A stretch of 64,000 nucleotides of DNA. It comes from Arbacia lixula. Taxonomy: Eukaryota > Echinodermata > Echinoidea > Arbacioida > Arbaciidae. The position numbers were made by a program, and so were the translations under genes. Under the pieces are notes generated by a model. The model did no database searches and was not told the DNA's origin. It was given only the letters and a program-made list of their open reading frames with translations. Shown here one piece after another: positions 54,701 to 61,942 of this stretch. Where the stretch lies: assembly GCA_963669155.1 (NCBI GenBank), contig OZ022597.1, forward strand, positions 10,682,811-10,746,810, read 5' to 3'. The stretch's first letter is position 1, and the number at the start of each line of letters is the position of its first letter.

Positions 54701-57424
54701 CATGCCAATATAATACAATGCACTTTGGTCCTCCTTGGAGATTGTTGGAGTGTCTGGGAGACTTTGGGTGAAACTTACCGGCAGCCACAGCATAGCTCCC
54801 CCGGCTAAGAAGTATCCTTCAGCATTTCCTCTGTTGGAGCGGAACATCGACTAGTAAAAAGAAAACAAAGGAAGATTCTGGCATGGTGAGTAATACATGT
54901 ACATGGCGAGTTTCACAGGACACCATGTGGTATTAGTAGTCCTTTAACCCTATCTAGCCCGGGGGGGGGGGGGGGGGGGGGCAAAAACAGCCCCCCCCCC
55001 CCTCGACATTTTTCGCAATAAATTTGTAACGCGAAAAGATCGCGCCGCGACGTTTCATGACTTTTTCCCTTCAAGTCTCACGCACCTTTTAAGACCAAAT
55101 TTGCGACGCGGGGGTTCACGGTTCCGAAGTTATGTAACATTTTGTACGTGCATGTCAGACCAAAAATTGCTCAAAAACGTGATTTCATGTACAAATCCAA
55201 TGCAAATTCTGTATCTAGCCAAAATTCATAAATGTATCATTATATCTATTTTTACTGATGAAAAACAATAGATTTCATGGTATTTATGACTGAAACAGTG
55301 TTGCTAACAATTTCCATTGAAAAAAACATTGAAAAATATAAAGTCGAAAAAACAAAGATATACATAAGAAATTCAAAAAACAATAAAATACATATGAAAA
55401 ACTTTAATATTACCATTTTTTTAAAAAATCCTTATTTGATAATAATCCTAAGAAGAGTGTCTTGACTGATATCGAGCAGTTTTGGGGCAATATTTAAAGA
55501 TTTACAACCAAATTATGATTTTTATGCATTTAATTAGCATAATTAATTAATTAAAAATAAATTTGAATAATTTTGGTGCAATTGACATTTAAATTGTGGA
55601 GATTACGGCATCTGTGACGTACGTGCCAATTTTCGTCGCAATCGCGCGATCAACGGTCGAGATCTTAGGGGGGTGGGCTGTTTTTGCCCCCCCTCCCCCC
55701 CCCCCCCCCCCCCACCCCCCCGGGCTATGCGATTTCAAAATAGCCCGGGCTATATAGGGTTAAGGGGCAGTTTACCATGAAATTATTTTGCTTTCAATAA
55801 AAGGATACACATGAAAGGAACATACATTCATTTATGAAAATTGGTCAAGGGAAAAAAAGGTGATTTAAATTTAAAATTTCGAATTTATGACGTCACATGC
55901 GAGGTGCTCTCCCATACAAAATAATTCCATAAATAATTCCATAAATTGCTCAAAATCCTTTGAGCTGGAGTGTAGTGGTAGTTTTAGGGGTGGCAGAATA
56001 GTATAGAGAAGGATAAGTGGTTGGCAGGTGGTACACTGTACGTACATGTAGAGTGTGCTGGAAAGAGTCATGTGATCACATTTCTATGTATGTGTCGTAG
56101 AGTAATACAATAAGTGGTAGGAGTGGTATGTGTGATGGGCACTGTGTGGGTGTAGTTAGAGTTGCTGGTGTGGTAGAACGGTAGCTAGAGTCTAGGCAGG
56201 TTGTAGGAGAGGTAGTGTGGTCGAGAGTCGCCGGTGTTGTAGAGTATGGTGGGGGAAGTTGAAGGGACGTGGAACTTGGAAGGAGTGGTAGGTGTGGTAG
56301 AGTGGTAGACTAAGTGGCAGAGAAAAAATACACAGGAGCTCGGGGCGAATTAGCCCCCAAAATGCTTAAAAGAGCCCTGGAAAATGTTAAAAGAGCCCCC
56401 TAAATTCCCATAGACACAATACGCAGAATTGAAACCAATTCATTCAATGTGCTCAAAAAGTAGCCCCCAAACCGTTGATTTGTTGGAAGTTATAAAAAAA
56501 GTATAAAAGAAAGTAGGGCAAGTGGTAGGCAGGTTGTGCAAAAGCAAAGATTGTTATCAATTAAATGTACATTTATTCTGATTACTTCTCATAAAGAGAG
56601 TATTTTTCCCAGACAGCTAGGCTCTTCAAACAGTAAAGAATGAAAAAACAAAACTGCCTTTTGACTAAAACCGTCCCATATTTCACATGCTTTGGGGTAA
56701 AAAAAAAAATAAAGGAATCACTCTAGTCTAGGTGCTGGCCATTGATAGTCCTCTGAATGAATCATCTTGAACACTTGATAGTGAATTCTTAGAATTCTTA
56801 GGATATGGTTGAATTTCTACAGGTTGGATTGGTCTCTTGAGCCTTGAGGTCTAGCTATTAAACAGCATGCAAACTGCTTTTTGCTCAAAGAAAGTGGATT
56901 ACAAACTTAAAGGTCCTATGACATGAAATATATGTCGACTTAATTTGATGCAATTTGATATAAACAAAATCACCAACTGTTCGAAGGAATGGCGACTATA
57001 TTGAGTTAGACTAGACTGATTTCTTGTTTTTGTTTTCGAAAGTGTAAAGTCTTCGGTCTAGCTAAGTCCCAGCTTACTGCAACCAGCCCGACGCTCCGGC
57101 GAAACGGGAGTGAGCAGGCCTGCATGGGGCTACGCCCTGGCAGCGAGCTGAACACACACAGCTCTAACTTCTACCGTTCAGTCTCGCCCGACCACGTCCC
57201 CCCAGTGGCACCGACTGGGATAGCATCAGCTAGGTAGAGCCTACATTACCGGAGCTGAAGATCGACGTTTGATTTTAAAAATTAAGTTGACATTATTATC
57301 GAGCACTTACTCCTAGTCCCACTGCAAGAACGAAGATAAAGTAAAGGACCAGAACCACAACATCCACGGCCACCAGGCCCTGTTTCCCATCCATGGAAGA
57401 CACAGGCTGTGCTGTTCCTTCCAT
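33283..57424 (-). CDS. slc5a9-like: Sodium/glucose cotransporter, SLC5 family (SGLT4/SLC5A9-like), 13 exons
   Basis: A complete gene of 698 codons. It is a plasma-membrane symporter that couples sugar uptake to sodium, with the 14-helix LeuT fold. Visible landmarks are [19 protein letters not shown] (Asn and His of the sugar gate), GAFELN (Glu), the SSF stretch [26 protein letters not shown] (Tyr-Trp pair), [14 protein letters not shown] (Lys), [19 protein letters not shown] (Na2 site) and GGQLFHYIQ (Gln). All sugar-contact residues known from SGLT1 are present. NETL and NNSC in exon 6 are N-glycosylation sites. The start is supported by an in-frame TAG 33 bases upstream. The C-terminus FLYAFYA matches the family end. 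Assignment to SGLT4 rather than SGLT1/2/5 is from remembered sequences. Confidence 0.93.
34197..34395 (-). CDS. SLC5 exon 12
   Basis: 66 codons plus one base, [20 protein letters not shown] to ELSMSRE, the acidic cytoplasmic loop before the last helix. The acceptor is TTTGGCAG and the donor GTGAGC. Confidence 0.93.
34456..34505. repeat. Copy of the interspersed repeat seen at 11195-11395
   Basis: It shares CCCATTGGTTTACTACA, a CATCTT stretch and AATGAGAGAGTTGAAC with that repeat. It lies in intron 11. Confidence 0.6.
34507..34822. mobile_element. MITE in intron 11
   Basis: Terminal inverted repeats of about 55 bp: the left GCCCAAATTCTGAACAG and GGTTTAACGCAAACA words recur in reverse complement at the right end, together with CTGGACTAACTT. 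About 316 bp, non-coding. Confidence 0.75.
34977..35242 (-). CDS. SLC5 exon 11
   Basis: 88 codons from [20 protein letters not shown] to [10 protein letters not shown], covering three transmembrane helices. The acceptor (AATGATCAG) has almost no pyrimidine tract and lies at the edge of a minisatellite built from copies of this same boundary. Confidence 0.93.
35237..36050. repeat. Minisatellite made of the exon 11 splice-acceptor boundary
   Basis: About nine units of 91-95 bp, each with CTAATCATTAATGGATC-like sequence (ending at the acceptor), GGTTATTCCTAGAC and CATCTCAGTTATAC. Three units (near 35390, 35480 and 35760) keep about 40 bases of exon 11 coding sequence. The others carry an alternative segment (CACCCAATGGTAGTAACC). 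Confidence 0.9.
36105..36245 (-). repeat. Partial duplicate of exon 10 end plus donor
   Basis: Bases 36190-36237 repeat the last 43 bases of exon 10 and its GTGAGC donor. The flanking words (CGCTGTCC...CCTGCTCCCTTGGTGGTCC) are also shared with 36330-36358. It is a near-perfect tandem copy of about 180 bp in intron 10. Confidence 0.9.
36391..36515 (-). CDS. SLC5 exon 10
   Basis: 41 codons from [17 protein letters not shown] to YLAPAIA, with the Gln of the sugar site in GGQLFHYIQ. The 3' end and donor GTGAGC are copied about 190 bases downstream. Confidence 0.94.
36602..37434. other. Intron 9, part without features
   Basis: A C-rich tract lies near 36619-36632; the rest is AT-rich intron with no recognised element. 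Confidence 0.4.
37439..37937. mobile_element. TTAA-flanked MITE, family AGA (copy 2)
   Basis: Reverse-complement relative of 1688-2208, 499 bp, flanked by TTAA at 37435-37438 and 37938-37941. Similarity covers the entire length, so the two copies define the family ends. Confidence 0.85.
38196..38391 (-). CDS. SLC5 exon 9
   Basis: It reads [20 protein letters not shown] (Na2 site region) through a charged cytoplasmic loop ([18 protein letters not shown]) to MIVGR. The loop is several residues longer than I recall in mammalian SGLTs. The donor is GTATGG. Confidence 0.94.
38577..38665. repeat. Degenerate telomere-like TTAGGG tract
   Basis: Repeated GGTTAGGGTCAGGGTTAGG-type words cover about 90 bases in intron 8. 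They are probably an interstitial telomeric-type repeat. Confidence 0.6.
38895..39303. repeat. Tandem duplication of about 190 bp in intron 8
   Basis: The block with GTAGACCACATTTCAATTTA and CTCTGAGATAGTAGTGAGTG occurs at 38895-39060 and again at 39081-39303. The second copy has a 60-base insertion before its CAGTCAGCA segment. Confidence 0.85.
39381..39620. repeat. Tandem duplication of about 137 bp beside exon 8
   Basis: AGAGACCACAAGAGGTGGAA and GTACATCAGCA words occur at 39381 and 39518. The first copy ends in a diverged version of the exon 8 end and donor region, with a G run inserted. The resemblance to the exon end is weaker than in introns 3 and 10. Confidence 0.6.
39621..39722 (-). 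CDS. SLC5 exon 8
   Basis: The codons [19 protein letters not shown] then [15 protein letters not shown] form the cysteine-rich extracellular loop typical of SGLTs. The donor is GTTTGT. Confidence 0.94.
40180..40440. repeat. G/C-run hairpin and flank, related to the element at 54948
   Basis: A run of about 16 G and a run of about 18 C, ten bases apart, precede a segment sharing CATGTCAGACCAAAA and related words with 55150-55170. It is probably a diverged copy of the same MITE family; ends not found. Confidence 0.5.
40614..40766. mobile_element. Near-perfect foldback MITE, TA-flanked
   Basis: GAGGGTTCCCACGAGCAGCC starts each end in inverted orientation, and pairing continues for about 65 bp (through AAAAACCTGTGCATCA) with a short loop. 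TA on both sides. As RNA it would fold into one long hairpin. Confidence 0.85.
41003..41138 (-). CDS. SLC5 exon 7
   Basis: 45 codons plus one base, [18 protein letters not shown] to ARILFP, including the Lys of the sugar site in CKITPLFF. The donor is GTACAT. Confidence 0.95.
41767..41862 (-). pseudogene. Decayed copy of exon 6 end plus donor, in intron 6
   Basis: About 85 bases match the end of exon 6 ([11 protein letters not shown]-like region) and its GTTTGT donor with several substitutions, including a stop in the SLC5 frame. No acceptor is present. Confidence 0.85.
41863..42243. mobile_element. TTAA MITE, family AGGG-TTCACC (copy A, left-truncated)
   Basis: It matches 52278-52735 through GTGACGTCA, GGTGCTCTCCCATATGTT and the right end (GGGTGGACTATACCT, then TTAA at 42244-42247). 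The left terminal repeat is missing. It lies just past the exon 6 donor. Confidence 0.75.
42262..42470 (-). CDS. SLC5 exon 6
   Basis: 209 bases from [13 protein letters not shown] to LWYWATDQ. It contains the large extracellular loop with N-glycosylation sequons and the Tyr-Trp pair of the sugar site. A MITE lies 18 bases past the donor GTTTGT. Confidence 0.95.
42775..42958. mobile_element. Foldback MITE, family GGTGTTTCACC (copy 1)
   Basis: Arms of about 70 bp: GGGTGGTGTTTCACCAAGCT, GTTCGTAAGTTAC and GACTGGTGATCCCTTCTTGT are mirrored on the right. A second, longer copy lies at 51737-52060. Confidence 0.85.
43200..43346 (+). mobile_element. CR1/L2-like LINE 3' tail
   Basis: GGGCTAGCCGGCCCTCAC and CTTCTGCGAAATAAACTTGA are followed by three copies of the pentamer TTGAA. 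Terminal pentamer repeats after AATAAA-like sequence are typical of CR1/L2-type LINE ends. No coding part remains. Confidence 0.6.
43815..43895 (-). mobile_element. Terminal fragment of the GGGCGTCTTCATTAGC MITE
   Basis: The reverse complement shares GTGCGTCTTCATTAGCCCGA and AGCTAGTTCTGATCGGG with the left end of 48017-48449. It ends about 15 bases from the exon 5 donor. Confidence 0.65.
43911..44097 (-). CDS. SLC5 exon 5
   Basis: 62 codons plus one base, from [20 protein letters not shown] to MWLCIE, including the SSF family signature [13 protein letters not shown]. The donor is GTGAGT. A MITE fragment ends about 15 bases beyond it. Confidence 0.95.
44308..44671. mobile_element. TTAA foldback MITE, family AGGGCATATAC (copy 1)
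   Basis: Almost the entire 364 bp is an inverted repeat: AGGGCATATACTGTACTGGG on the left, its complement on the right, and the palindrome TTCGGCCCGAA in the centre. TTAA on both sides (44304-44307, 44672-44675). Arms are about 95% complementary. Confidence 0.92.
44690..45560. repeat. Higher-order minisatellite, period about 171 bp
   Basis: The landmark GGTCTGCAGCTTGTAGAAAG recurs at about 44749, 44920, 45091 and 45260. Each large unit is made of words like GTGGTCAGCAGTTTGTAGA every 25-60 bases, showing an older short-period repeat amplified as a longer unit. It degrades downstream to about 45860. Confidence 0.9.
45770..46590. repeat. Direct duplication of about 410 bp in intron 4
   Basis: Bases 45770-46175 and 46185-46590 match closely (landmarks AACGTGTGCTTGCTCATGCA and GGAGGTCCTGTCATAGCAC). 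Only small indels differ. Confidence 0.9.
46623..46780. mobile_element. MITE, family CCCGTCGCATAAAAC
   Basis: GTCGCATAAAACTTACCAT at the left is mirrored by ATGGTAAGTTTTATGCGTC at the right. 158 bp, 25 bases from the exon 4 donor. A short relic of the same words lies at 40770-40802. Confidence 0.8.
46806..46970 (-). CDS. SLC5 exon 4
   Basis: 55 codons from [20 protein letters not shown] to YIFTKIS. The 5' part with its acceptor is copied three more times just upstream. Its donor GTGAGT lies 25 bases from a MITE. Confidence 0.95.
46971..47500. repeat. Tandem copies of the exon 4 acceptor boundary
   Basis: The acceptor and the first roughly 60 coding bases of exon 4 ([12 protein letters not shown]) recur at 47145, 47320 and 47491 on the minus strand, period about 175 bp. 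Each is preceded by a long CT-rich tract and keeps a good CAG acceptor. Only the copy at 46970 continues to a donor. Confidence 0.92.
47560..47845. repeat. Polypurine minisatellite (GGGAAGGAGAA)n
   Basis: About 290 bases of pure purine on the plus strand in 12 bp units (GGGAAGGAGAAG with a GGGG variant). On the transcribed RNA it is a continuous pyrimidine tract upstream of the exon 4 acceptors. It could form triplex DNA. Confidence 0.95.
48017..48449. mobile_element. TA-flanked MITE, family GGGCGTCTTCATTAGC
   Basis: The left GGGGCGTCTTCATTAGCCCG and the right GAGCTAATGAAGACGCGCC are inverted ends flanked by TA. The inside is rich in palindromic AGCTAGCT/GAGCTAGCTC words. Confidence 0.8.
48479..48618. 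repeat. Dispersed repeat, copy 1
   Basis: AAAAGGGGTTAGATCCA and GTATAGATTTGAAGTAGCTC are shared with 63160-63296 in the same orientation. No terminal repeats seen. Confidence 0.75.
48621..48990. mobile_element. MITE, family CCCCGTTCATATAC (copy 2, left end eroded)
   Basis: It shares GAACGGGAATCACT-like and ACCGCAATATTGC words with 52817-53281 over the full length, and the right end GGTATATGAAAGGGGCTTTT. Confidence 0.7.
49570..49692 (-). mobile_element. LINE reverse-transcriptase C-terminal fragment
   Basis: The minus strand reads [20 protein letters not shown] then [17 protein letters not shown] and a stop. This matches the RVVxxWNxLPxxVVxAxSVNSFKxRLD tail of CR1/jockey-group LINE polyproteins. 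Only the tail remains. Confidence 0.7.
49697..49945. repeat. Inverted duplication with arms of about 120 bp
   Basis: GTACATGTACACAACAGCTC ... AACTGGACAAAA is mirrored around a centre near 49823 (AGCATCATGTTTCATGC and complement). It abuts the LINE tail and may be an inverted copy of LINE sequence. Confidence 0.85.
50408..51075. repeat. (CAT/CAC)n microsatellite, 665 bp
   Basis: Imperfect trinucleotide/hexanucleotide array with higher-order units (ACATCTCTACCACCACC recurs). It begins 8 bases inside intron 3, next to the exon 3 donor. The long His- or Met/Val-only frames are repeat artefacts. Confidence 0.95.
51084..51188 (-). CDS. SLC5 exon 3
   Basis: 35 codons from [11 protein letters not shown] to GAFELN. 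It carries the Asn, His and Glu that line the sugar site. Its donor (GTAAGA) lies 8 bases from the start of a 665 bp (CAT/CAC)n microsatellite. Confidence 0.95.
51706..51748. repeat. Poly-T followed by poly-G
   Basis: About 30 T and then about 12 G; the tail-like end abuts the MITE at 51737. Confidence 0.9.
51737..52060. mobile_element. Foldback MITE, family GGTGTTTCACC (copy 2)
   Basis: The left AGCTGTTCTCAAGCTAAGAA and CAACTGGTGAC words are mirrored at the right (AGCTTAAGAATAGCTTGGTG). It is longer than copy 1 because of about 140 bases of unpaired centre. Confidence 0.75.
52278..52735. mobile_element. TTAA MITE, family AGGG-TTCACC (copy B, complete)
   Basis: TTAA at 52274-52277 and 52736-52739 flanks inverted ends. 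The left is AGGGAAAG then CTAGTTCACCCTG; the right is the complement of AGGGATAGTTCACCCTG. Inverted similarity extends inward to the GTGACGTCAC and GGAGAGC words. 458 bp, non-coding. Confidence 0.88.
52817..53281. mobile_element. MITE, family CCCCGTTCATATAC (copy 3, complete)
   Basis: The ends AACCCCGTTCATATACACC and GGTATATGAACGGGGCTT are inverted. A T(T/A)A-like duplication is possible. The inside contains many CCGCAAAATA/GCGGATA words that pair locally. Confidence 0.85.
53867..54179. mobile_element. TTAA foldback MITE, family AGGGCATATAC (copy 2)
   Basis: 313 bp foldback with ACTGTACTGGGAAG ends, shorter and more diverged than its neighbour. Flanked by TTAA at 53863-53866 and by the TTAA at 54180-54183 that it shares with copy 3. 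Confidence 0.85.
54184..54548. mobile_element. TTAA foldback MITE, family AGGGCATATAC (copy 3)
   Basis: 365 bp, nearly perfect palindrome with TTCGGCCCGAA in the centre, flanked by TTAA at 54180-54183 and 54549-54552. Very similar to copy 1 at 44308-44671. Confidence 0.92.
54779..54850 (-). CDS. SLC5 exon 2
   Basis: 24 codons, [18 protein letters not shown] then AMLWLP, between acceptor TACTAG and donor GTAAGT. This is the conserved loop after the first family helix; phase 0 on both sides. Confidence 0.93.
54948..55759. mobile_element. piggyBac-type MITE with poly-G arms
   Basis: CCCTATCTAGCCCGGG at the left and CCCTATATAGCCCGGG (complement) at the right, flanked by TTAA (54944-54947, 55760-55763). 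TTAA followed by CCCT is the classic piggyBac end. Subterminal runs of G and C (about 20 each) plus AAAAACAGCC/GGCTGTTTTT words extend the inverted repeats. The 812 bp is non-coding. Confidence 0.85.
55764..55950. mobile_element. TTAA MITE, family AGGG-TTCACC (copy C, left part)
   Basis: It begins AGGGGCAGTTTACCATGAAA directly after the TTAA shared with the piggyBac-type MITE and runs to GGTGCTCTCCCATAC. The right half is missing. Confidence 0.75.
55970..56310. repeat. GT-rich low-complexity stretch
   Basis: Irregular repeats of GTGGTAG, GGTGTGGTAG and similar words in intron 1. Confidence 0.6.
56311..57310. other. Rest of intron 1, nothing recognised
   Basis: A possible MITE end (AGGTCCTATGACATGAAA) starts near 56910 without a partner. 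A GC-richer segment at 57060-57260 shows no open frame of note. Confidence 0.35.
57312..57424 (-). CDS. SLC5 exon 1
   Basis: It runs from 57424 to 57311, 38 codons, ending VLAVGLG at donor GTAAGT. It holds the extracellular N-terminus and helix TM1. A second Met at codon 11 is a possible alternative start. Confidence 0.88.
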
Positions 57425-57700
57425 ACTCTGATTACTGCCTAGTTCACCTGCTTGCTACACTGTATACTGTATGTAGTTGCGATGATCTGTGCACTGTGTA
57501 CGATTGATTTAACAAAAGTGGGCGCGAAGGTGTCGTCTGCTATAAATGGACAGTGTGAGAATTTCGTTGGGGTCGTGCGGCGCGCAGTACTAGTCCAGTT
57601 ACTGGCCGTATTTTATCGAAGGCTTATTCTCCCATACACAAATACGCCACTGATTCACATAGTACACACACCGCGCCAGACCACTGATTGCGCGACTCCA
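57425..57700 (-). promoter_or_regulatory. 5' flank of the SLC5 gene
   Basis: It lies between the ATG and the satellite. An in-frame TAG lies at 57456-57458, so there is no longer N-terminus in this exon. No TATA box is evident. A non-coding 5' exon further upstream cannot be excluded. Confidence 0.4.
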
Positions 57701-57704
57701 CGAA

Positions 57705-60700
57705 TCTGTCTGCCCGCGAGACCAGTGGATTCTAATGGTATTGAAGACCAGTAGAAACCATTAGAATCCAATGGTCTCTAATGGTTTCTACTGGTTTGAT
57801 TTTGTTTTTTTCACACTCCTTCTCAAACCACTAGATCTCACTGGTTTCTATTGGTTTCTACTGGTCTTCAATACCATCAGAATCCACTGGTCTAGATAAT
57901 GGTTTCTACTGGTTTGGCTTTGTTTTTTTCACACTCCTTCTCAAACCACTAGATGTCACTGGTTTCTATTGGTTTGTATTGGTCTTCAATACCATTAGAA
58001 TCCACTGGTCTCTAATGGTTTCTACTGGTTTGACTTTGGTTGTTTTTTTTTACACTCCTTTTCAAACCATTAGATCCCACTGGTTTCTATTGGTTTCTAC
58101 TGGTCTTCAATACATTAGAATCCACTGCATGGTTTCTACTGGTGTGACTTTGTTTTTTTTTATTTACACTCCTTTTCAAACCATTAGCTCTCACTGGTTT
58201 CTATTGGTTTATACTGGTCTTCAATACCATTAGAATCCACTGGTCTCTAATGGTTTCTACTGGTTTGACTTTGTTTTTTCACACTCCTTCTCAACCATTA
58301 GATCTCACTGGTTTCTATTGGTTTTTACTGGTCTTCAATACCATTAGAATCCACTGGTCTCTAATGGTTTCTACTGGTTTGACTTTGTGTTTTTTTCCAC
58401 ACTCCTTCTCAACCCTTAGATCTCACTGGTTTCTATTGGTTTCTACTGGTCTTCAATACCATTAGAATCCATTAGAATCCACTGGTCTCTAACTTGGTTT
58501 CGACTGGTTTGACTTTGTTTTTTACACTCCTTTTCAAACCATTAGATCTCACTGGTTTCTATTGGTTTCTACTGGTCTTCAATACCATTAGAATCGACTG
58601 CATGGTTTCTACTGGTTTGACTTTGTTTTTTGTTTTTACACTCCTTTTCAAACCATTAGATCTCAAATGGTTTCTACTGGTTTGACTTTGCGTTTTCACA
58701 CTAATAGAAACTAATTTAAAGAAACTTAATGGTTTGAAAAGGAGTGTGAAAAATACAGAGTCAAACCAGTAGAAACCATTGGAGACCAGTGAATTCTACT
58801 GGTGGAGACCAGTATAAACCAATAGAAACCAGTAAGACCTAATGGTTTGAAAAGGAGTGTCAAAAATTCAAAGTCAAACCAGTAGAAACCGATAGAAACC
58901 AGTGAGATCTAATGGTTTGAAAAGGAGTGTGAAAAATACAAAGTCAAACCAGTAGAAACCAATAGAAACCAATAGAAATAGAGATGCTCATGAATATTCA
59001 TGCATGTATATATTTACGTGTCCCAATTTTGTACTTTTAAATAGATAACCTCCACCTAACCAGATAAAAGGAATTTTACCAAGTAATGATTTCAAGTTTA
59101 AACATAAAATAGTGAATGTCACCTACTTAAGTGAAGACAAAAATGATAACAACAACAAAAATGATCTTCTTAAATGGAAATTGTAGTAACCAATATCTTA
59201 TGAACCTTATAAGCGTACTGCTATATATATGAAAGTCTGTGGAGGATAGGGCAGGAATTAGGATAGGTATAGGATAGAATGGGTAAAAATATAGGATAGG
59301 ATAGAATTAGGTTTAAACAATAAGGAAATATGCCATTATTCGGATTATCATGTACTAAATTTAAATCGATATCTCATCAATATTTTTAATTTTGATTCCT
59401 ATTGGTCTCCTGATGGCTCCAGTAGGTATTCTACTAGTTTCTACTGATATTCTGATGGATCCAGGAGAAATTGCTACTGGTTTCTACTGGCACTCTACTG
59501 GCATTTTTCTAATGGTTTCTACTGGAAATCATTTCACTTTCCATATTCAAACCAGTAGAAAAATTCCAGTAGAAACCAGGAGGAAGCTCTATTGGATCCA
59601 GTAGAGATTCCTCCTGGTTTCTACTGGTTTGACTTTGTTTTTTTACACTCCTTTTCAAACCATTAGATCTCACTGGTTTCTATTGGTTTCTACTGGTCTT
59701 CAATACCATTAGAATCGACTGCATGTTTTTTACTGGTTTGACTTTGGTTTTTTTCTATACTCCTTTTCAAACCATTAGATCTCACTGGTCTCGAATGGTT
59801 TCTACTGGTTTGACTTTGTGTTTTCACACTAATAGAAACTAATTTAAAGAAACTTAATGGTTTGAAAAGGAGTGTGAAAAATACAGAGTCAAACCAGTAG
59901 AAACCATTAGAGACCAGTGAATTCTACTGGTGGAGACCAGTATAAACCAATAGAAACCAGTAAGACCTAATGGTTTGAAAAGGAGTGTCAAAAATTCAAA
60001 GTCAAACCAGTAGAAACCAAAAGAAACCAGTGAGATCTAATGGTTTGAAAAGGAGTGTGAAAAATACAAAGTCAAACCAGTAGAAACCAATAGAAACCAA
60101 TAGAAATAGAGATGCTCATGAATATTCATGCATGTATTTACGTGTCCTAATTTTGTACTTTTAAATAGATAACCTCCACCTAACCAGATAAAAGGAATTT
60201 TACCAAGTAATGATTCCAAGTTTAAACATAAAATAGTGAATGTCACCTACTTAAGTGAGGACAATAATGATAACAACAACAAGAATGATCTTCTTAAATG
60301 GAAATTGTAGTAACCAATATCTTATGAACCTTATAAGCGTACTGCTATATATATGAAAGTCTGTGGAGGAAAGAGCAGGAATTAGGATAGGTATAGGATA
60401 GAATAGGTATAAATATAGGATAAAATAGGATTAGGTTTAAACGATAAGGAAATATGCCATAATTCGGATTATCATATACTAAATCTTAATCGATATCTCA
60501 TCAATATTTTTAATTTTGATTCCTATTCAGTAGTTATTCTACTAGTTTCTACTGGTATTCTGATGGATCCAGGAAAAATTGCTACTAGTTTCTACTGGCA
60601 CTCTACTGGAATTTTTCTAATGGTTTCTACTGGAAATCATTTCACTTTCCATATTCAAACCAGTAGAAACCAGGAGGAAGCTCTATTGGATCCAGTAGAG

Positions 60701-60960
60701 ATTCCTACTGGTTTCTACTGGTCTTCTACTGGTCTTCTATTGGATCCAGTAGAGATTCCTACTGGTTTCTACTGGTATTCTACTGGTCTTCTATTGGTCT
60801 TGTATTGGATCCAGTAGAGATTTCTACTGGTATTCTACTGGCATTTTTCTAATGGTTTCTACTGGAAATCATTTCACTTTGCATATTCAAACCAGTAGAA
60901 AATTTTCAGTAGAAACCAGTAGAAATTCTAATGGTTTTTCTCTACTGGTTTCTACTGGTT
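57705..60960. repeat. Satellite of (AATGG)TTTCTACTGGT words with inverted blocks
   Basis: From 57705 to 58690 about nine units of about 115 bp follow, each with GGTTTCTACTGGTTTGACTT, then CACTCCTTTTCAAACCATTA, then CTTCAATACCATTAGAATCC. At 58690-58985 the same units run in reverse. A unique spacer (58985-59390) and the surrounding blocks are duplicated at a distance of 1130 bp (58693 and 59823; 59370 and 60498). Confidence 0.95.
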
Positions 60961-61787
60961 TTTCGTCCGGGGGGGGGGGGGGGGGGAGGCAATTATCCAT
61001 ATTTTTCCAGCGATATAGTGACGCTCGTGGTGAAATCGACGACGGAGGCGTGCAGTGGCCACCTCTGTTTTGAGGATGAAGTTTGGATTTATAATTCTTT
61101 TATCATCCGTTTAAGATACTCCGTTCGCACTGAGTATAGACCACTGGTGGGGGGGGGGGGGGGGGTTCCCTCATAGTCCTAGTAGTGGTACTTGAGATAA
61201 AATGAGAATGATAACTGTATAATAAGCTTTCTGTAAATTTAGATACAAAATAGATAAGATGAACATCAAAGTCAAAATTCTATTTATTTTTTTTGTGTGT
61301 GTGTATGTCTATCAACATGAGTGGACGCTGCCTTGCAATGAATAAAGGAAAATGACACTCTTTTATTTATTGCATAAGGTTGAATACATTATGATTCAAG
61401 AATCAATATAATGTGGTAAGAAGTTGAGCCGTCATTCACATTATCACACTCGAGTCACAGCACTCGTAAAGAAGAATGGCTTCAAAAAGTGAACGACCTT
61501 ACGTATGCTCGATCCAGTAACCTTACTATACTCCAGAAACCTGGCGTGAGCTTATTCTAATTGATCAATCAGCGAGCTTGATTCGAGTGTTAAGCACGCG
61601 TATGCGTTGGCCTTTCTTTGGGGTGGTGTGACAGGACTTCCTGTTCATGTACCGACATTGGAGACACCCGATTGGTGACACACGACATGATAATAATGAT
61701 TTAGCTGAAGTTATATCCCTTCTATGAATATTCATGAGTATTCTAGGAACGTGATTGGTCAATTTATGCTCGAAGAGCTCCGGACAA
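60961..61787. other. G runs and unclassified sequence
   Basis: Poly-G runs of about 18 lie at 60969-60986 and 61149-61165. The rest has no recognisable gene. Confidence 0.4.
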
Positions 61788-61942
61788 TATACAAATATTT
61801 CATGACCATGAGAGATCTTGTGGAATCTATTTGCACTGAGGTTAAGTGGAGGGCGTGAGGTACTAATGTACGCCCTCCACTTCACCGAGGGGACCAATAG
61901 ATTCCACAAAGTTCCCGAATAAAGATCATGAAATATTTGTTT
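61788..61942. mobile_element. Foldback hairpin element
   Basis: CAAATATTTCATGA ... GTGGAATCTAT ... AAGTGGAGGGCGT is mirrored around a centre near 61868 (arms about 70 bp). Probably a MITE; target duplication not determined. Confidence 0.8.

Noticed and set aside
57979-60817. Repeated open frames with MVSTGLTLFF-like protein
   Set aside because: Products of the satellite array. The periodic frame follows the repeat unit, and no known domain is present.
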